This document shows positions 43,929 to 55,417 of a stretch of 64,000 nucleotides of DNA, piece after piece; position 1 is the stretch's first letter, and every line of letters begins with the position of its first letter. Origin of the DNA: Cerioporus squamosus (Eukaryota > Basidiomycota > Agaricomycetes > Polyporales > Polyporaceae); contig JABYQS010000079.1 in assembly GCA_022592435.1 (NCBI GenBank), positions 103,660-167,659 of the forward strand, written 5' to 3'. The notes beneath the pieces were generated by a model. It did no database searches and was not told the origin of the DNA. It saw only the letters and a list, made by a program, of their open reading frames with translations. A program made the translations under genes and the position numbers.

Positions 43929-46900
43929 ATGTCTTCCGCGGACGAAGACAGCACTCGGCTTACGAAGAAGCGCAAGCTCCAACGCGCGTGCGATCATTGC
44001 AGACACAAGAAAAGTATGTCGCTGTCTTATGTTCCTCAATCAATGTAGCTGACCTGTCTTCAGTCAAATGTAGGCGGCGCGAAACTCCATCCGCACCTAT
44101 GTCTCATAGCCCCTGTGTGCAGGCGATGGCCCGCAGATGCCCCACAATCGCTGTTCGAGATGTATCGCGCGGCGAGCCGAGTGCACATACAATGAAGCGT
44201 TCAGTGTAGGTCGCATGGCAGTCATTTAATGGTCCCCATACTGAGATCATGGCAGAAGAGCACGTATCCGAGTAGGCAAGTCGTCCTCACTTCCCCTCAT
44301 CTGTATGACGAGTTAGTCTAAGGCTTGTCCACAGCTATGTCGAGAATCTCGAGAGTCGCCTCGAACGGATGGAGAAACTGGTGAACAAGGTAAAGAATGA
44401 ATAGTCATCACCCCCATCGCTGCTGAATGCGTTGTCCAGCTCTGCCCGGACGCCGATCTGTCAAAGGAACTGGAGGGCTCCCAACCCGCTCCGGAGGCAT
44501 CCGCAGATACTCCTGCATCTGCTGCATCCCGAGCCAGCTCCTCGCGCCGAGAAAAACTTAGCTCTCTTAGTCCTTCAGTTCTCGGCTTGTCTCCCCAATC
44601 ACCAGTCGGATCGGACAGCGACGAGGACGGAGACACCGAAGAAGATCTCACGGACGGATTGCGCAAGCTCTCAATCGATACTCATCCGTACCGGTTCCAT
44701 GGACGATCTAGCGGCATGCTCCTTCTCAGAGAGGCCGGGCAAATCGCGACGGGCAGTTTATGCGGACAAGAAAAGGGCCCCTATCGGCATGAGGCAAGGT
44801 CTAGACATTACTCATGGAGGATGCGGTTGGCTAATCTTGCCTACCGAGTCTAGGCTCTCAGATTACCCAGAGAAGAACCGTTCTTCGATGATTTTCCTCC
44901 GGACGACCTGCTGGACACGCTTGTAGAGCTGTACTTTCGCAAGGTCAACGACATGCTGCCACTTCTTCACGAACCGATGTTCAAGCAAAGCATACGAGAC
45001 GGGCTGCACCTTCGAAATAGCGGGTTCGGGGCGATAGTACTTCTCGTGTGCGCGAACGGCTCTCGCTTCGTCCGCGACCGGCGCGTATTGCTGGATGGCT
45101 CGGACGATTGGCACTCCGCCGGCTGGAGATGGTATGAAAAGGTCGAGGAGAAACAGAAGCTTGAGCTCGCTCCGGCAAAGTTATATGACTTGCAGCTCTG
45201 CGTGGTGCGTAAGATCGTTTTGCATACCGACTATACTTCGGACACTCACCATGTTTTGGACCTCCTAGTTGATGGCGCACTTCCTCAGTGGCTCGATGGC
45301 ACCGCAGTCTACTTGGACACTTATCGGGAACGGAATCCGAAGGGCTATAGACGTCGGCGCTCACAGAAGAAAGGTGTATAATGCAAACCCGACGATCGAG
45401 GATGAATTGTGGAAGAGGGCCTTTTGGTTCGTTCTACTTCTGCTACTGCTGACGGTATCTAATCCTTCGCCAGGATATTGGTTGCTACTGAGTGGACACA
45501 TAGCTACGGACTTGGCAGACCTTCAGCCATCCATGACGAAGAGTAAGTGTCCGCTTCACAGGGTTTTGTCCTCTTGCTAAGCTTCTACAGCATCGACGTC
45601 GCCCTCCCTACAATGATTGATGATGAGCACTGGAGCTCACCTGGGCAAGACGATATACCGCAGCAGCCGGAAGGGAAGCCCTCGAAGGTTGCAGCCCTTG
45701 TCTCCTTGATACGCCTCTCCCAGATACTGGCTTTTGCTACTAGAACACTGGTGAGTCTGCGCACTTACTCGAACCGCAATGGCACGCTAATCTGCGAATG
45801 TTCAGTACCCCATCAACAAGTCAAAACGAACTGATTCTTCGTGGGAGCAGCGTATAGTGGCCGAGCTGGACTCCGCTCTCAACAATTGGGTAGGCTCGCT
45901 CCCGAACCATCGTGAGTTCTTGTGCCATTGACGCTACGTGCTTCATAACGCTCATTGATACTCCTACCCTGGTTCAGTGCGATGGGACCCCAACCGAGAA
46001 GATCCACTTCATCTGACGCAATCGGCGACTCTCCTAGGGCACTACTACCAGGTACAAATAGCCGTACATCGACAGTTCCTTTCTGCAGCATATCGCGACT
46101 CCCCGTTATCTTTCCCCTCCGTCATCATCTGCAACAATGCGGCAAGGTCGACTGTTCAGGTCTTCGAAGTGGTGCACAAACGCCTAGGAACCATATACCA
46201 TGGGGGCGCAGTACGTTCTCTGGCTGTGTGTACTAATTAGTCCTGGGTCCATGACACTGACCATGAGTACGACGCAAGGGTCTTCTCTACATATCTGGGG
46301 CTGTGTTGATGAGGTCCATCTGGGGCCAGCAGCACTCGGGAAGAACCATCAACGTAGATCGAGACATCGCTTGCGTGAGGAAGGCGATCGAGATGCTCGA
46401 ATCTATGCAGTACGAGTACGTGTCTGTCTTCCTGTTCTTCGGAAGTCCTATTGACGAGATTCTTGCAGAACGTACGTCGCTACATCAGCACGGTACGTCC
46501 ATTTACTTCCGCTAGCAACGCACAAACAAGCTCATCCCTTCCACAGTGACTACCTGAGTGTTCTCGTTGCCGCCCTCGACGCTCGTTCTGAATCGCAAGC
46601 CGTCCTGTCCACTCGAGAAGGTCCGAGCTCAACCGAACACCTGTCTTCATCTGCTTCTCAGCTCTCGCACGGGAACCCGCCTCAGAACTACGCTGCTACA
46701 GGACCGTCCTTCCTTCCATCCTCGACATTCCCGCAATCCACGCAGCAGACAGCTACCCAGAATACGACCCGCGAATCCGACTCGCAACTCCCCGCCTCCT
46801 TCTGGGCAGAGCAACAGAGCATGCAGCACGTGGGGCTTGCAACGGACCACATGGGCAGCACTGCTCACCCGCCATTGAGTCAGTCTTCCTCATCTATGCA

Positions 46901-47340
46901 GACTTCCTTTTCCGCCTCAATGCAGGACATCCTTTCAGACATTCAGGAGCCCTTCTCACGAATGGCGAGCGGCGGTCCACAGAACGTCGATGCACTTCGC
47001 ACCACTCTGGGGGCGGGCCCTATGTCTGGACTCGAGCCCCTTGGGTATAGCGAGGCGGTCTCGCTATTCCAGACCTCCAGTACCGCGGAGCCGAGTCGGA
47101 GTGGGTTGCAATCACTCTTTCCGGAGGGTGCAGAATATCAGGGAAACCCGGATATCCCGGACTTCGCGGTGCTGAGCGATACGTTGTCGGCTTGGACGAA
47201 CGGACCGACGTCGTTTGGGTGAGTTTTTGATCATCATTCGCTATTACTCCACCCTCATGGTCCGATAACTCGCAGATGGGAAGACTGGGGAGCGTACTTC
47301 AATAATCCAAACGACAGAGCGTTGAATTACGACACATAGA
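43929..47340 (+). CDS. Zn2Cys6 transcription factor, paralogue 1
   Basis: A many-exon gene for a fungal regulator of roughly 750 residues. Exon 1 (43929-44013), a 6-nt microexon (44064-44069) and exon 3 (from 44123) build the zinc cluster: RACDHCRHKK then IKCDGPQMPHNRCSRCIARR then AEC, with spacing C-X2-C-X6-C-X9-C-X2-C-X6-C, a DNA-binding binuclear zinc cluster. A short coiled coil follows (YVENLESRLERMEKLVNK). The fungal-specific TF domain spans about 44890-46420, with PPDDLLDTLVELYFRKVNDM, MLPLLHEPMF and GAHRRKVYN. The tail is Ser/Gln-rich and ends with an acidic/aromatic WEDWGAYFNN motif. One intron after 44270-44272 probably uses a GC donor. Every exon checked stays in frame. The target genes are unknown. 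Confidence 0.88.
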
Positions 47341-47383
47341 ACAGAGCTTGCATACGTACGCAGCCGTTGCTCCTTTACATGAT

Positions 47384-49411
47384 CTACACTAGGGTAATAT
47401 CCTGTGTGCCAAAGATTGGTCTCACTACTGAATGCGTATCTGTTGAGCTAGTGTTCCAAGATATACACAACCCGATTCTTTCAAAGCATCCATCGTGTCG
47501 CTTGTGCAGAACTAGCAGCACCCAGGTTGCATCCGAACTCGGAGGCTTGATACTCATAGCCAAGCAAGTACGCGCACGTCTACGGTCAAAGTCCATTACG
47601 CAAGTTGTCAGTCGAATCGGCTCATCTTCACCCCGTACCTGGAACAGTAGCGCACCGCCATCTCGGTGATCATCGACGGGCACGTATAGCGCCTCCGCAA
47701 CCTCCGCGCGGAGCTTCAGGCTACCTGTCGGAGTAGGTTCCACATAGTCATCTAAACCTGCGCTCATCCGAACGTCCAAAACCTCAAACCCGCAACAGGA
47801 CGGATCGACCGTCCACCCGAACATGACGGGCCCGTCAACAGAGGCCCAGCTCCAGCTTGGTGCGCGGCGCGTTGGAGGCTTCGTCAGGACAGCACAGGTG
47901 TCGCTGAGCATGTATCCCGGGACCTTGCGCGAAGGGAAGTGATGATAGTGTGCGCCCCAGACGAGGCCCTGGACGATGTCTTCCTTCCACAGCCCAGCGA
48001 TGTAGGTACCCTCGCCGCGGGCCTTGCGGAAGATCGCAGCTGCACCCGCCAGGGCAGGAAGCTTGTCTGACAGGCGCGTCAAGGCTCGACTGGAGTATTC
48101 CTCGACGAGACGATACCAGACTCCCCAACCGTCGGTGGGGGGAAGGAGGATACGCTGTCGCAGGGTGATGAATTTCCCCGTCTCGCCGTCGAGCGTGCCA
48201 CCGTTTAAGCTCAGCCGGCCGTCTTCGTACGCATGATATGCACGGCACTCCCAGAAAAGCTGCTGTGCGCCGTAGTGCAGGATGGCGGGAGCGAGGAGCC
48301 GCTCTTGCATGCACCAGCCGCGACGATCTAGTGGGCAGGATGCGACGTCCTGTTGGAACATCGGGAGATTCCTCTGGACTATGTACTTCTCGCCCAAGCG
48401 GACTGAGGAAACGCGGTCCGGCTTCAAGATTCCTGCCGCACTGGACTCGGAGTCCATAGCGGACACGACGACAGCGGCACCGGAGTATATGGCTGCCATC
48501 TTCGCGGCCTCGGCACGCCAGTCCTCGTCGGAGTCCTGGATGATGCATAGCGCGTCGATCCAAAGGTATCGGACGCCCAACTCGCGCGTTATGCGGATGG
48601 CGTCGCGGAAGTTAGCAGGCAGCTCCGAGCCGTCGATGGTCTGACGGCGAGCACCGACGTTCTCCAAGAGTGTCTGGCCGGGCACTTGGCCGCCCCAGCA
48701 ATGGGTTAGAGCCGCATAGGGGAGGGATGTGTTCGGTGACACGGTCGGAATGCAGAGTCGCGGAGTGGAAGTGGTATTAGGGCCGAGATCGATCAGCATA
48801 CCTGGTAGAATGGGGGGGCCAACGCCTCCTCTCTGGCAGTCTCCGCTATGATTGTCCATACATTCCCTCAGCCAGTCGCGTGCTGTGTCGAATGCGGCGG
48901 GGTCATCGGAAGAGGACGGGACATGTCGAAACACACCTGGTGCCCCTCGGAAAAAATGGCTCTGAGGACTGTGGGGTGGAAAGGTACTCTCGCGCGTCCA
49001 GGGCTCTTGCACGCAGATGTTGAGGACCTGAGGTGGGATCTTCCCCAGGAAGAGGCCGCTCCAGTAGGTGTACCGGACGCCTCCGCTGAAGACGGTGATG
49101 AAGGATGTACCGGTCTGTTCGCAGAGGCGCAAGGCCCAAGGGTACAGGCCCAGCCAGCCTTGGGTAATACCCACTTCGGGAGTGAGCATCTTGACAACGT
49201 TAAGTATGAGGTTGCAAAGAGCGCATGAAAGGGAACTGGAAGTCAGAGCCTCAATCGACTCGTGGTGGTGGAACCCAGGACCCCAAGAATAGTCTATCGC
49301 GCCTTCATGTGCAGTGGTCCATCGTGGGGGATACGTGTCTTGTCGTTTGAAGTCGAAGCGGATGAGATCATTGGTGAACTCCAGACAGAGGTTGCAGAGT
49401 TGTCCGCTCAT
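47384..49411 (-). CDS. HET-domain protein (heterokaryon incompatibility type)
   Basis: A single exon of 675 residues, striking in an intron-rich genome. The HET domain spans about residues 231-375: PYAALTHCWGG, then NFRDAIRITRELGVRYLWID followed by ALCIIQDS, then EDWRAEAAKMAAIYSGAAVV. Upstream, WLRECMDNHSGDC is the usual lead-in, and the N-terminus has paired cysteines (CNLC; CALC). In ascomycetes HET proteins trigger cell death or incompatibility after non-self recognition; in basidiomycetes the family is expanded and mostly uncharacterised. No NACHT or repeat partner domain follows; the C-terminal 300 residues are typical of HET-only proteins. The gene converges with regulator 1, only 43 bp apart. 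Confidence 0.92.
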   Translation of the reverse strand: MSGQLCNLCLEFTNDLIRFDFKRQDTYPPRWTTAHEGAIDYSWGPGFHHHESIEALTSSSLSCALCNLILNVVKMLTPEVGITQGWLGLYPWALRLCEQTGTSFITVFSGGVRYTYWSGLFLGKIPPQVLNICVQEPWTRESTFPPHSPQSHFFRGAPGVFRHVPSSSDDPAAFDTARDWLRECMDNHSGDCQRGGVGPPILPGMLIDLGPNTTSTPRLCIPTVSPNTSLPYAALTHCWGGQVPGQTLLENVGARRQTIDGSELPANFRDAIRITRELGVRYLWIDALCIIQDSDEDWRAEAAKMAAIYSGAAVVVSAMDSESSAAGILKPDRVSSVRLGEKYIVQRNLPMFQQDVASCPLDRRGWCMQERLLAPAILHYGAQQLFWECRAYHAYEDGRLSLNGGTLDGETGKFITLRQRILLPPTDGWGVWYRLVEEYSSRALTRLSDKLPALAGAAAIFRKARGEGTYIAGLWKEDIVQGLVWGAHYHHFPSRKVPGYMLSDTCAVLTKPPTRRAPSWSWASVDGPVMFGWTVDPSCCGFEVLDVRMSAGLDDYVEPTPTGSLKLRAEVAEALYVPVDDHRDGGALLFQVRGEDEPIRLTTCVMDFDRRRARTCLAMSIKPPSSDATWVLLVLHKRHDGCFERIGLCISWNTSSTDTHSVVRPIFGTQDITLV

Positions 49412-49629
49412 GTTGTATCGAACAAGCCTTCAGTTTGAGGCATGAGGCTGAAGTCAAGTTTCGACTGAACCTCTAAGGCCGCAAACCCCGCGACCACGGG
49501 CGATACCTTTGGCACGTGATACTTCAAGAGCTTAGAGCAGACAACTTGAGCGAGGTTCAATTCGTTCTCGTATCAATGAGCTCAGCATACATTTGGGAAA
49601 AGCTATATCGAGCTGCCCGCGCATGGCCA

Positions 49630-50500
49630 TCACTTCTGGAGCCGGTCGTAGGTGTCGAACACCTTCTTGACCGCCGCGCGCGCCCTGATCTTCTTGTACC
49701 AGCTACGAGCCGAACCGACCGGTCAGCCTACGCTCAAGTGCGGAGGAGAATCGAGAACACGTACGCATAGAATGCAGGGAACTGCTTCTCGACATCGACG
49801 CCGTCCATCGCAGCAGCGATGCCCTCGACGGCGGCCCGGTTCCAGCTTACGAACGCGAGGTCCGCGATGGTCACCTTGTCGCCAACAAGATATCCAGAAG
49901 GTGACTTGGCGAGGACGCCGTCGAGGACACCGAAGACACGCAACGTCTCCTTCTGGTACCGCTCGATTGCGCTCGGGATCTTCTCGGAGTGATATTTCAT
50001 GAACCAGAAGGCCTGGCCAAAGTACGGGCTGTGTGCGTGAACTTCAGTCAGTATCGGCTGCCTAAGAGAGTCACAAGGCCAATACGCACCCCTGGCCCGA
50101 GGCCTGGAAGAAGAGCCACTGCGTGAGCGTGTACTTGGCCTTGTCGTCAGTGACGGTGAGGCGCTTCTCCGTGTCGTACTTGTCGACGAGGTAGAGCAGG
50201 ATCGCGCAGGACTCCCAGAGAACGAAGTCGCCGTTCTGGTGGTCGATGATGGCCGGGATGCGTCCGTTCGGGTTGTACTGGGTGAAGGCAGGCGCCTTCT
50301 GCTCGCCCTTCTGGAAATTGAGATAGATGGGCTCGTAGGTGAGGCCGAGCTCTTCGAGCACGAACGCAACCTTCCTATTCACGAAACAATCATGAGGAAG
50401 CTAGTCAGCGTGCGAAGTGTCATCATGCAGAGACGAGGACGAACCAGCCGTTGGGTCCGGTGGTGTGCATGTAGAGGGTGAACTGCTTGCCGTGAGACAT
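49630..50500 (-). CDS. Ure2p-like glutathione S-transferase
   Basis: Exons 50500-50445, 50374-50090, 50028-49765 and 49702-49630 join in phase to give 225 residues. The N-terminal domain has FTLYMHTTGPNGWKVAFVLE, NPNGRIPAIIDHQNGDFVLW and ESCAILLYLVDKY. The Asn in the first loop and the NPNGRIPA motif mark the Ure2p-like class, expanded in wood-decay fungi. The C-terminal domain carries YLVGDKVTIADLAFVSWNRA and ends AWYKKIRARAAVKKVFDTY. The yeast Ure2 prion region is absent, as in other basidiomycete members. Likely roles are conjugation or glutathionyl-ligand removal during detoxification of aromatic compounds. A TATAAAG box lies about 85 bp upstream. It is unrelated in recent ancestry to the array at 29-43 kb. 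Confidence 0.92.
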
Positions 50501-50582
50501 GGTTGGGTTGATTGGGTAGCTGTTTGGAGGACTGGGTTGCTTGGTGTGGTAGAATGATAGCGACATGGTTCATTCCTCCCAG

Positions 50583-50590
50583 TCTTTATA
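50583..50590 (-). promoter_or_regulatory. TATA box of the Ure2p-like GST gene
   Basis: TATAAAGA on the minus strand, about 85 bp before the ATG at 50500. Confidence 0.6.
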
Positions 50591-50599
50591 GGTCGAGAG

Positions 50600-51700
50600 G
50601 AAGAAGTTACCCGCGTCAAAGATTGCTGCTGGCGATGGATTGAGACTGGTTGTACACAGCACCAGGCTACATCTTGAGCGACTTCAGACGCTACGACGCT
50701 GCTAGCGTCGCGGCTTGGTAAGCATATGCCGTTGCGAAAACTAGAAACGCAGCGAAATCACCTTCCTGAACCGCTATTCGCGACTCTTTCCCTAGCTTCG
50801 GCCGCCGGGAGAGACATCACGAGCGGGATGTGTAGTGGGACATCGACGTTGTGCCTCGCTGAGTAAGCGCATTGTGGATATGCTCGCAACGAAGGGGGAC
50901 CATTGCATATTATCTTGACAGGCTGAGAGGCATCGGACGTTGACCGCAGTAATAAGACAGGCAACTAGCACCGGAAGCGCGCTGCGGTGATCAACATGAG
51001 CACCACCATCGCGATGCTAGGATATTTGATTGGTAAGCCCAACTTTAATCTGGAGACATGCTGTACGTACCAGTCCGTGTCCTGCATGAGATAACCATTG
51101 CTGAATAAGCCAAAGATAGACATGAATGGGAGTATGGTGCTTTGATGGCGGTCGAACGGAGATGTAGTGGATACAACATAGATGCGGGCGAAGCAACTTG
51201 AAAATGGCGAGATATGACTCGACCCGAGGCATACCGAAGTCTTCGAGAAGCAGAGGCTACCCTGCACCTGTGGTGAAACCCATCCTCGTAATCTCGTCTA
51301 CCTGCTAGGGGGACAATAGGATATCAGAGTGTCTGATGCTACTAGAAAGGACCACTGCCGCCAACGCAGCAGCTCGGCAGCTCACTTACAATCGCATTTC
51401 TCGATTATGGGCGTATGTTGAGGCGGTCGCAGCGACGCTGGTCCGCGTCTGCCGGTACTGTCACCTTGAGTGGGCGTGGACTTTTCCTCTCCCGTCGGCA
51501 AAACCGTGACGCTTTCAATACTCGATAGAGCGGATGCTGTCGCAACTTGACAGAGGCAGGATAGGTACCACCACGTCACCGGGAAGTCTTCACGGTGCAG
51601 CGACGCCGTCTTGTTCTTTCTTGTTCTATACAGGACCTGTACCGAATACTCGAGAAAATGATATGAAACCGCATTGACTGAGTGTGCCTATGTATGTCCG
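50600..51700. other. Intergenic, no gene seen
   Basis: Between the Ure2p-like GST promoter and the 3' end of regulator 2. Short frames only; no recognisable domain or repeat. Confidence 0.4.
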
Positions 51701-51702
51701 AT

Positions 51703-54700
51703 CTACGTACCAGGGCCAGAGCCCATGCTATTATTCGCACCACTAAGATACGCACCCCAATCGTCCAAACTAGGCAGAAGTCAGCCAACGAACGCAGTAA
51801 CGGTGACTGGCGCGCTCCGAGTACGTGCACTCACCGGAAAGACGCAGGCGCGTTCGTCCACATCGACAGAGTATCGTCCATGAGCGCAAAGTCCGGCGTC
51901 GGAGGATCCCCAAATGCCCCGTGAGAACCCTCGCCGACAGCTGTAGACATATGCTGCTGGTCCCACCCAAAGCCGGAGCTGGGGCCCCTTTCCGATGAGA
52001 AGTCGGCCCCGCCGAATGCGAGAGGCTCATGCCCGAACATGAACTGTGCGCCCGTGCTGGAAGGGACCGGTCTATCTCCAATCGACGAGCCAGCTTGCCC
52101 GGCGATGCTTTCGGCAGGCATGCTAGCGGGATGCAAACCTTGCGGTGCCGACTGTGGAGGCACGGTCGCCGAAGCAGACGCGCTGTTACCCGCACTCCGA
52201 TTTGAGGGGTTCGTCGTTGCCTGTCGTGGCGCACTGTCGGTACTCGGAGGAGGATTGTTCACGGCTAGGATCAGTTGCTCGAGGAGATCCCTGTTCGGTT
52301 TGTCAGTTCAAGGCCAGACGGGCCACGAAGGATACTCGCCGTAATGCGCTTGCGACCTGCACCCTGGTGCGTGTGAGAACGGTCGTCAGTGACAACCTGG
52401 CGGAAGGAGCAACTACGATACGCACTCAGACTTCAAAGAATCGAGCAGCACCATCGCTCGTCTGAGAATCGCAATATCTTGGTCTACGTTGGTGATCCGA
52501 CCAGCGCGTTGCTGTCCCCAGACGTTCATCATCAATACTACGCCCGACATGAAAATCAGCCCCTGCAACCACAGCACATAGAGAACGTTCAGCAACTGAC
52601 CAAACCGAAACTACAGTCAACACAACGTACCATGTTCCTGTGGTAGGGATTTCCGATGCGCTTGTACAGACCGTCGAGTACTTGGATAGAGGACCTAGCT
52701 GCATTCGTGCATATGATCACCGAGGGTAGGGATAGTGGAGAATCGTGCCGGGAGGCTGACATGAACGGCCGGTGAACTGCGATCTGGGTATGGTAGAAAT
52801 TCGCGTGCAGTGTCGCTGACTGCGTCAGGAAGAGCGCATCTGGTTGGTCAGGGTTCCACCGCACTGCAGGTGCCGTATCAGCACGACGTGGATGAGAATG
52901 ATCGCATAGGATAGTTACGATGAGCTGGAAGCGAGTCAAGCCACTTGTTCAGCGAGGAGTCGAGCTCTGCGACGATGCGCTCCTCCCACTGTGAATCGCC
53001 CTGGCCCAGTTGCGGCTTAGTCTTGTTTATTGAGTACTACGATGCAAGAAATGAGGACGGGTGTCGCTGTGCCGAGGACATTGGACTTACGATTGTCCTG
53101 CTTGCAAAGGCTAGGTTCCGAGTGAGGCGTATGTAAGCCCCCAGGAACGCCAATTTGGACGGCTTCCCCTCGGGTTGACGAGGTGGCTCGCCGCTACCAG
53201 AGGTCGTCCAGTACTCGTCATCTACCTCAGTAGGGAGGGCTACGTCGATGCTGTGAGAGAGCGTCGCGTGAACAACGAGTGATATGGCAAGCCACGCCAC
53301 ACCGCATACGCACTCTTCATCGTGGATAGAGGCCGGTCTTCCGAGGCCATAGGAGGTCGACCACTCGAACACGACCAGAATCCTTTGGAGTGGAAGTCAG
53401 AAAGCTCCCGGCTGAATGGAGGAGTAGGAGAGTACTTACCAGAAGGCGCGTCGCCACAACTCATCCTCAATAGTCGGCTTCGTGTTGTACATCTTCTTCC
53501 GGTGCGCTCCTACATCGACGGCCATCCGGATGCCACTTCCAATAAGGGTCCAGTTGGCCTGAGGAGCGGTCGAGCCTAGGAGGAAGTTCGCCATGAGCTG
53601 GCAGCATATGAGATGAGTCAACGAGAGTATGACCGGGGGTTTGACGGATGGAAGGCGCTCACTACACAGATCTGCAAGTCGTGCAGCTGAGCCGGAGCAA
53701 GAGAGACCTTGTGCCAGTCCTCGACCGCTTGGAACCACTTCCAGCCTGCGGACCTCCAATCCTCGGTCCCTTCCAGAAGAACGCGGGAATCACTGGTGAA
53801 ACGGGCTGCGCTGGCGCAAACGAGGAGGACTACAGCCCCGAATCCACTGTCCCTCAGATGCACCTCTTTACTGAGACCGGCTCTGAACGTAGGTTCATGC
53901 AGAAGCGGTAGCATATCGTTGACCTTTCGGAAATAGATGTCGGTTAGAGACTCTAAGAGATCGTCCGGAGGGAAGTCATCAAATAGAGGCCGGCTCGAGT
54001 CTTGACTTGTAGGTTTGAGCCACTTGGAATAGGTCAGAAGCGGCACGGACAGACACGACGCATGGAGAGAGCCTCACTGGGTATCTGTGCGGCGCCCTCT
54101 CTTGCGGCTCGACTTGGCCAGTGTAGCCGAACTGTTGATTTCTCAACTCGATGGCCGTCCGGATGAGGACCAGGCCACTCGACTTGCCATGGTAGCGGTA
54201 GGGTTGGGGGCTGACGGATAGCTTCCGGAGACTCTCGATCAGTCCTTCGTCCACGGCCTCGTCGTTGTCACTGAGTTCGGCCTCATCGGGACTTTCTGGC
54301 ATCTGTGGTGTAGTAATAGGGAGTGAGCTAAGCGGGCTCGGACCCTCCACGCGAGAGGTGCTGGCGGCGCGTGAACCTTCGGAGCCAGAATCCCGTGCTG
54401 CCAATCTGCGATCTGAGGCATGTCCTCCAAGCTCGTTCGAAATGTCGGAATCGGGACATAGCTGGATTACGGTGAGCCCCTCATGAGCGCTTGGATGACG
54501 GAACTCGTACCTTGCTCATCAGTCTCTCCATCCGCTCAAGACGGCTCTCTAAGTTCTCCACGTAACTGGCAAAAAAACCTCAGAGTTACAACCGGGCGGA
54601 ATGGCAACTGGAGTCCTCACCTGCTAGGATAGCTGCTTTTCTGATGTTGGGTGAGCACGTAGACGACGCGAGAATTCATTCCATGATCGGACTAACGATG

Positions 54701-54983
54701 TGGGGATCGTTGTAGGTGCACTCGATATGACGCGCTTCACATCGAGTGCACCGGTTCTGCGGCTTCTCAGGACCATCGCCTGGGGGAAACTTCAGCAATG
54801 AACCCCCTTCAAGTTCCAGTGGCACAGCCGGACGTACACTTGACTGCGAGTAGTACATCAGTCACAGATGGCTAAACTGCACACGAAAAATCACTCACTC
54901 TTCTTACGCCTACAGTGGTCGCAAGCACGCTGCAGCTTGCGCTTCTTGGTAAATGGGGCGTTCTCTTCCTCTGCAGATGACAT
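51703..54983 (-). CDS. Zn2Cys6 transcription factor, paralogue 2
   Basis: Same architecture as paralogues 1 and 3. The start at 54983 gives KKRKLQRACDHCRRKK; a 6-nt microexon at 54843-54838 adds the third cysteine; the next exon gives CDGPEKPQNRCTRCEARHIE and then C, completing the cluster. The coiled coil reads YVENLESRLERMERLMSK. An acidic Ser/Pro linker precedes the TF domain: FPPDDLLESLTDIYFRKVND, MLPLLHEPTF, GIRMAVDVGAHRKKMYN, FEWSTSYGLGRP and HRPFMSASRHDSPLSLPSV. The C-terminus is Gln/Ser-rich and ends LDDWGAYLSGANNS plus a short Gly/Ser tail at the TAG at 51705-51703. It is arranged head-to-tail with paralogue 3, 435 bp apart, indicating tandem duplication. The regulated pathway is unknown. 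Confidence 0.87.
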
Positions 54984-54989
54984 GATTGT

Positions 54990-55415
54990 TGGAAACGGCT
55001 TCCGCGCGCCTGCTGGCATGCTACTGTACAGCCTGCTTTAACTGCGAGTCCACGGGCGTCTCCTCCGGCACGTAGCAGCAAGGCTGTGTTCAGACCGTCG
55101 GTACCTCGACTCAGTAAGAAGGCGAGGTGCAAAGCGCAGTCTCGCGCAGTGATCGCAGCCCAAGTAGTGCGCAGATGACCTAGGTGACGTACAGTACTTC
55201 ACTGAAGCGACTTGCCAACTGAAGTTCGAGTCCTACATCTACGTGATCACTCTCAAGCGGATGAAAATCAGACGAAATCGCTTGTATTCGAGCGTTGGCG
55301 AGGTGTTGGGAATATGTACCTGGCCCGAAGCCGAGAACTTGCAGGTCGGAAGATGACGAACGGAGCCGGCGGCGGTATTATCACAACACGACATCACGAT
55401 GCGTATGTTCGTTCG
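54990..55415. other. Spacer between regulators 2 and 3
   Basis: About 430 bp of promoter for paralogue 2 and 3' flank of paralogue 3. No other feature seen. Confidence 0.5.
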
Positions 55416-55417
55416 TG

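Noticed and set aside
44800..44870. Second GC-AG intron in regulator 1 (donor GAG|GCAAGG)
   Set aside because: A normal donor AAG|GTCTAG with acceptor CTCTCAG keeps the frame and gives a natural junction, so a rare splice type is not needed.
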